From NCBI GenBank assembly GCA_038258425.1, contig JBBSPV010000004.1, forward strand, positions 74,629 to 138,628: a stretch of DNA of 64,000 bases, written 5' to 3'. The first letter of the stretch is position 1. Every line of letters starts with the position of its first letter. Below are positions 60,284 to 64,000 of the stretch, piece after piece. The notes under the pieces were generated by a model. The model saw nothing but the letters and a program-made list of their open reading frames with translations. It was not told the origin of the DNA and did no database searches. A program made the translations under genes and the position numbers. This DNA comes from DATLGB01 sp038258425 (GTDB taxonomy: Bacteria; Actinomycetota; Thermoleophilia; Solirubrobacterales; Solirubrobacteraceae).

Positions 60284-60898
60284 TCAGGAGGCGGCCTCGC
60301 GCAAGCCGTCCACGAGTGCGGCGAGCCCGTGCTCGTAGTCGTCGGCCGTCCGGGCGGTGCGCCACCGGGGCGCCACGGACGCCAGCGCCGGCAGCTCCCC
60401 CGCGTCGGCGTCCTCGAGCTGCGCCAGCAGGTGGGGTGGACGCCGGAGCCGCGCGGCCCCGTGGGCGAGCAGCAGCTCGCCGACGGTGAACTGCCAGATG
60501 GCGCGGTAGCCGGCCACGGCGGCCGCCTCGTCGAGCCCGCACGCGAGCAGGCCCGCGACGATCTCGTCCACGAGCCAGAGCACCGACGGCGCGATCAGGT
60601 CGCCGCGGGCCAGCACCTCGACGACCCACGGATGCTCCGCCAGCGCGTCGCGCATCAGCCGGCACGCGGCCAGCACGCGGGCGCGGGGCTGCGCCGGCAG
60701 GCCCGCGCGATCCTCGGCCGGCGCGAGCCGGTCCAGCAGCGCCACGAGCAGGTCGTCCTTGTCGCGGACGTGCCGGTAGAGGCTCATCGGCGCCGTCCCG
60801 AGGCGCGCGGCGACCCGCCGCATGGTCAGCGCCTCGACGCCCTCCTCGGCGATGATCGAGGCGGCGGCGTCGAGCACCGCCGAGCGCGACAGGCGCAT
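60284..60898 (-). CDS. TetR-family regulator
   Basis: The product has 204 residues. The helix-turn-helix reads LTMRRVAARLGTAPMSLYRH then VRDKDDLLVALLDRL, close to the tetracycline-repressor subclass. The C-terminal domain has WVVEVLARGDLIAPSVLWLV and GYRAIWQFTVGELLLAHGAA, as in TetR_C_1-type proteins. The ATG has TACGCT six bases upstream. It is divergent from the sugar porter, 66 bp away, and heads the VOC-VOC-nagA chain, so either side may be its target. Confidence 0.85.
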   Translation of the reverse strand: MRLSRSAVLDAAASIIAEEGVEALTMRRVAARLGTAPMSLYRHVRDKDDLLVALLDRLAPAEDRAGLPAQPRARVLAACRLMRDALAEHPWVVEVLARGDLIAPSVLWLVDEIVAGLLACGLDEAAAVAGYRAIWQFTVGELLLAHGAARLRRPPHLLAQLEDADAGELPALASVAPRWRTARTADDYEHGLAALVDGLREAAS

Positions 60899-60904
60899 GG
60901 CCGG

Positions 60905-60910
60905 AGCGTA
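60905..60910 (-). promoter_or_regulatory. -10 element for the TetR gene
   Basis: TACGCT on the minus strand ends six bases before the ATG at 60898, in the block shared with the nagA promoter. No Shine-Dalgarno lies between, so a leaderless mRNA is likely. Confidence 0.5.
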
Positions 60911-60964
60911 CCGCGGGGCCCGAAGCGGGTATGGCGGTCGCCACCACTACGGAGGGGGGACGGA

Positions 60965-62347
60965 ATGGCCGGCAGTAGCGAGGGTGACCAGCAGGCGCGC
61001 TCCGACGTCGAGCGCTACGTGCGCCGGATCGCGGCGATCGCCGCGCTCGGCGGCTTCCTGTTCGGCTACGACACGGGCGTCATCTCCGGCGCGCTGCTCT
61101 ACATCACGCCGGACTTCGACCTCGGGACCTTCGGCCAGCAGGCCGTGGTCGCCTCCCTGCTGCTGGGCGCGGTCGTCGGCGCGCTGGCTTCGGGCCAGTT
61201 CACCGACGGGCTCGGGCGGCACAAGACGCTGCTCGCCGCAGCGGTCGTCTTCGCGCTCGGCGCCATCGCCTCGGCCGTCTCGCCCACCGCCCTGCTGCTC
61301 GTCCTCAGCCGCTTCGTCATCGGGCTCGCCCTCGGCGCCTCCTCCATGGCCGTGCCGCTCTACCTGGCCGAGATGGCGCCGAAGGAGCGCCGCGGCCGGC
61401 TCGTGTCGACGAACCAGTTCCTCATCGTCGTCGGCATCCTCATCGCCTACGGCGTGGGCTACGCGCTGGCCAGCGCGGAGGCGTGGCGCTGGATGCTGGG
61501 GCTCGCCGCGCTGCCGGCCATCGGCATGTTCCTCGGACTGCTCTCGCTGCCCGAGACGCCGCGCTGGCTGCTGAGCAAGGGCCGGGACGAGGAGGCCATG
61601 GACGTGCTGCGCCGCACGCGGCCCGCGGACGAGATCGACGACGAGGCGGAGGAGATCCGGCGGACGATCGAGGAGGAGTCCACGAGCGAGTACCGCGACC
61701 TGCTCAAGCCCGAGCTGCGACCCGCCCTGCGCGTGGGTGTCGGCGTCCCGGCCATCAACCAGCTCGTGGGGGTCAACGCCGTCATCTACTACACGCCGAC
61801 GATCCTCAAGCAGTCCGGGTTCGGCTCGAGCGCCTCCATCCTCGGCTCCGTCGGCGTCGGTGTCGTCAACGTGGCCCTGACCGCGCTCGCCCTCGTGCTC
61901 ATCGACCGGGTCGGGCGCCGGCCGCTCGTGCTGTGGGGCGTCGGCGCCATCACCGTCGCCCTCGGGTTCCTCGGGGCGCTGTACCTGCTGCCGGACCAGA
62001 ACGGGATCGTCGGAATCCTGCTCGTCGTCGGGCTGTGCGTCTACATCGCCGCCTTCGCCGCGAGCCTCGGCATCGCCATCTGGCTGTTCCCCTCCGAGGT
62101 CTATCCGACGGAGGTGCGCGGCAAGGGCGCGAGCCTCGGCGTCTTCACCCACTGGGGGCTCGACTTCGTGATCTCCATCTCGGTATTGACGCTCATCTCG
62201 ACGATCACCGAGACGGGGATGTTCTGGCTCTACGGCGCCTTCGCCCTCGCCGGCTTCTTCTACCTGCGCCGCCACCTGCCCGAGACCAAGGGGCGCAGCC
62301 TCGAGGAGGTCGACCGGCGGCTGCAGGCGTCGGTCGAGGAGACCTAG
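60965..62347 (+). CDS. Sugar porter-family MFS symporter
   Basis: The product has 460 residues with 12 membrane helices. It has the sugar-porter signatures GGFLFGYDTGVISGALLYIT, the motif A region TDGLGRHK, PLYLAEMAPKERRGRLVSTN, LPETPRWLLSKGRDEEAM, INQLVGVNAVIYYTPTIL, DRVGRRP and the terminal PETKGRSLEEV. The closest relatives are XylE/AraE/GlcP-type H+ symporters. GGAGGGGGG gives a strong ribosome-binding site. It is divergent from a TetR gene and overlaps the DAO-type gene by four bases at the 3' end. Confidence 0.9.
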   Translation: MAGSSEGDQQARSDVERYVRRIAAIAALGGFLFGYDTGVISGALLYITPDFDLGTFGQQAVVASLLLGAVVGALASGQFTDGLGRHKTLLAAAVVFALGAIASAVSPTALLLVLSRFVIGLALGASSMAVPLYLAEMAPKERRGRLVSTNQFLIVVGILIAYGVGYALASAEAWRWMLGLAALPAIGMFLGLLSLPETPRWLLSKGRDEEAMDVLRRTRPADEIDDEAEEIRRTIEEESTSEYRDLLKPELRPALRVGVGVPAINQLVGVNAVIYYTPTILKQSGFGSSASILGSVGVGVVNVALTALALVLIDRVGRRPLVLWGVGAITVALGFLGALYLLPDQNGIVGILLVVGLCVYIAAFAASLGIAIWLFPSEVYPTEVRGKGASLGVFTHWGLDFVISISVLTLISTITETGMFWLYGAFALAGFFYLRRHLPETKGRSLEEVDRRLQASVEET

Positions 62348-63771
62348 GAGTCGAAGCCGAGCCCGAGGCGGTCGAGTGTGCGCAGCCACAGCCCGCGCCG
62401 GCCGGCCCGGCGGTCGGCGGCGGCCAGGCGGTTGCGGGTGAGCTGGACGACGGCGGAGCGCAGGGGCTCGGGCGGGAAGGGGACGGGCCGGCGGCGCACG
62501 TAGGTGCTGCGGGTCGCCTCCGTCGTGCGCCCGTCGAGCAGGTCGAGGGCGACGCGGGCGCCGAAGCGCGAGGCGCCGACGCCGAGGCCCGTGTACCCCG
62601 ACGCGTAGCTCACCCGTCCGCCGTGCGCGGTGCCGAAGAACACCGAGAAGCGGCTGCAGGTGTCGATCGCGCCGCCCCAGCGATGGGAGAAGCGCAGTCC
62701 CTCGAGCTGGGGGAACGTCGTGAAGAAGTGCTGCGAGAGGGCCGCGAACGTCTCGTCGTGCTCGTCGAGCTGCGGGCCGACCGGTCCGCGGAAGCGGTAG
62801 AGGGCGTCGTAGCCGCCCCACACGATCCGGTGATCGGCGGTCAGGCGGTAGTAGTGGAACTGGTTCGCCGCGTCGCCGACGCCCTGACGCCGGCGCCAGC
62901 CGATCGCGTCACGCTGCTCGGCGCTCAACGGCTCCGTGGCGAGCACGTGGTCGTAGACCGGCAGCACGTAGGCCCGGATCCGGCGCAGCAGCGGCGCGGA
63001 GGCGCCCGTCGCGAGCAGCACCCGCCGGGCCCGCACGACGGCGGTGGGCGTGCGCAGCTCCAGGCCCGCCCCGTCCTCGCGCAGCCCGGAGGCCGGCGAG
63101 TGCTCCGAGATCCGCACGCCGGCGGCGAGCGCCGCCCGGCGCAGGCCGGCCGCGAGCCTGCCGGGGTCCAGGACGCCGGCGCTCGTGCGGTCCCACAGCC
63201 CGCCGAGGTAGGTCGGAGAGGCGATGTCGGCGCGCATGGCCGGGCCGTCGAGCAGCTCGACGTCGTGGCCGAAGCGCGCCAGCAGCTCCGCCTCCTCGGC
63301 CAGGCCCTCGGCCTCGTGCGGCTCGAGCGCGACGGTCAGCTCCCCGGTGCGCTCGAGGTCGCAGTCGATGCCGTGGCGCTCGAGGTCGGCCACGAGTCCC
63401 TCGAAGTTCGCGTGTCCGAGCCGCTCGAGCAGCGGCATCTCCCGCTCGAAGCGGGCGAGGCCGTTGCCGAGGCCGTGGGTGAGCGAGCCGACGACGAAGC
63501 CCCCGTTGCGGCCGCTGCCGCCGAAGCCGGCCGTGTGGGCCTCGAGCACCAGGACGTCGCGGCCCGGGTCGTCGGCCTTGGCGTGCAGGGCCGCCCACAG
63601 GCCGGTGAAGCCGCCGCCGACGACGCAGAGGTCGGCCTCCACACGACCGATCAGCGGGGCGGCGGCCGGCTCCGGCTCGACGGCGCGCCACCACAGCGGC
63701 GCGGGCTCGGCGTCCGCGTAGGCCGCGCGCTGGGCCGGGGTCGGCGGCGTGGTGGGCCAGGGCGAGGCCAT
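62344..63771 (-). CDS. FAD-dependent oxidoreductase (DAO/PuuB-like)
   Basis: The product has 475 residues. The N-terminal region has LWWRAVEPEPAAAPLIGRVE before the FAD fold ADLCVVGGGFTGLWAALHAK and AHTAGFGGSGRNGGFVVGSL, the signature of gamma-glutamylputrescine oxidase-like and other DAO-family amine oxidases. HRWGGAIDTCSRFSVFFG and YASGYTGLGVGASRFGA are the C-terminal FAD contacts. The substrate is probably an amine or amino acid. The ATG has TACGCT six bases upstream. It is divergent from the kinase gene with only 22 bp between starts. Confidence 0.85.
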   Translation of the reverse strand: MASPWPTTPPTPAQRAAYADAEPAPLWWRAVEPEPAAAPLIGRVEADLCVVGGGFTGLWAALHAKADDPGRDVLVLEAHTAGFGGSGRNGGFVVGSLTHGLGNGLARFEREMPLLERLGHANFEGLVADLERHGIDCDLERTGELTVALEPHEAEGLAEEAELLARFGHDVELLDGPAMRADIASPTYLGGLWDRTSAGVLDPGRLAAGLRRAALAAGVRISEHSPASGLREDGAGLELRTPTAVVRARRVLLATGASAPLLRRIRAYVLPVYDHVLATEPLSAEQRDAIGWRRRQGVGDAANQFHYYRLTADHRIVWGGYDALYRFRGPVGPQLDEHDETFAALSQHFFTTFPQLEGLRFSHRWGGAIDTCSRFSVFFGTAHGGRVSYASGYTGLGVGASRFGARVALDLLDGRTTEATRSTYVRRRPVPFPPEPLRSAVVQLTRNRLAAADRRAGRRGLWLRTLDRLGLGFDS

Positions 63772-63777
63772 CGTGCG

Positions 63778-63787
63778 AGCGTACGCT
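63778..63787. promoter_or_regulatory. Palindromic bidirectional -10 element
   Basis: AGCGTACGCT is a perfect 10-bp palindrome. On the plus strand it provides TACGCT (63782-63787), ending six bases before the kinase ATG. On the minus strand it provides TACGCT (63783-63778), ending six bases before the DAO-type gene ATG. The two hexamers share the central TA bases, so RNA polymerase could serve only one gene at a time. Confidence 0.65.
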
Positions 63788-63793
63788 GCCGCG

Positions 63794-64000
63794 ATGACCG
63801 GCGCCTCCCTCATCGTCCTGGCGCCCGCGCTCGCGCCGGGAGCCCGGGTGCCGCGCCGGGAGGGGGTGCTCGTCGGGGTCGACGGTGGCGCGACGAAGAC
63901 CGTCGCCGCGGCCTTCGATCCCGACCGGGGCCGGCTCGCCCTGGCCCACGCCGGCTCGGCCAACGCGCGCGTCGTCGGGGTGCCGGCCGCCGCCGGCGAG
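63794..64000 (+). CDS. BadF/BadG/BcrA/BcrD-type ATPase, probable N-acetylglucosamine kinase, N-terminal fragment
   Basis: Sixty-nine codons lie in the window and the gene continues to the right. GVLVGVDGGATKTVAAAFDP is the phosphate-1 loop of the ASKHA kinases, and AHAGSANARVVG follows as in GlcNAc kinases of the BadF group. About 22 residues precede the domain, so a GTG inside could be the true start, but TACGCT six bases before the ATG supports 63794. Together with nagA and the SIS protein it would complete GlcNAc use. Confidence 0.7.
   Translation, partial: MTGASLIVLAPALAPGARVPRREGVLVGVDGGATKTVAAAFDPDRGRLALAHAGSANARVVGVPAAAGE

Overview
The window is very GC-rich, densely packed DNA from an actinobacterium, most likely of class Thermoleophilia (Solirubrobacterales such as Conexibacter, Patulibacter or Solirubrobacter). 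I infer this from base composition, frequent GTG starts, fused PafB/PafC-type WYL regulators, a CsbD-like gene paired with a coiled-coil gene, a GH114-like secreted protein and a Cys-rich domain that I associate from memory with this class. It looks chromosomal. I see no rRNA, tRNA, CRISPR array, phage or complete insertion sequence.

Layout. 1-5.0 kb: end of a dTDP-rhamnose locus (rmlD fragment, a 63-bp tandem repeat, rmlA), a small membrane protein, a flavin/F420-type oxidoreductase, a double WYL regulator and an orphan LuxR response regulator. 5-11 kb: a YhaM-like nuclease, a broken MFS gene, a GNAT enzyme, a DHA2 exporter and a KsdD-like flavoprotein with a TetR regulator. 11.7-24 kb: FAD oxidase, HxlR regulator with a VOC protein, photolyase, L,D-transpeptidase, wax ester synthase, RNase D, TypA and a PAS/SpoIIE phosphatase. 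24-30.6 kb: a Baeyer-Villiger-type monooxygenase translationally coupled to a UbiB-like pseudokinase, a BBE-type oxidase, the coiled-coil/CsbD pair and a Nudix hydrolase. 30.6-41.3 kb: accessory DNA with three decayed genes, a VapBC-type module, a methyltransferase, a sedolisin, a propeller lipoprotein, a phosphoribosyltransferase, GH114 and SDR genes. 41.3-45.5 kb: fadBA and a TetR. 45.5-48.4 kb: an amino-sugar operon (sugar-binding lipoprotein, SIS-domain deaminase-like protein, DasR-like GntR) preceded by a near-consensus DasR/NagR operator. 48.6-58.3 kb: a surface/membrane region holding three copies of an unrecognised secreted domain, a DUF2254 protein, and a four-gene operon (lipoprotein, K+ channel-like protein, UPF0182 protein, membrane-anchored PadR-like protein). 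58.3-64 kb: nagA, two VOC proteins, TetR, a sugar porter, a DAO-type oxidase and the start of a BadF/BadG-type sugar kinase.

Most notable signals. (1) About 23 starts have a TANNNT hexamer ending 6-9 nt upstream of the start codon, usually with no Shine-Dalgarno sequence. This is the layout of leaderless transcripts and it helped choose several starts. One 10-bp palindrome supplies overlapping -10 elements to two divergent genes. (2) The secreted domain occurs three times in two proteins and appears to be an internal duplication. It heads the channel/UPF0182/PadR-like operon and is the best candidate for an undescribed system. (3) A DasR-type operator sits over the promoter of an operon that encodes a DasR-like regulator, and nagA and a probable sugar kinase lie elsewhere in the window. 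(4) There are several repeat families: a 63-bp tandem repeat, a ~55-bp palindrome in two places, a 35-bp duplication over the fadB stop codon, and an in-frame insertion in TypA.

All functions are inferred by recognising sequence families by eye. No searches were run.
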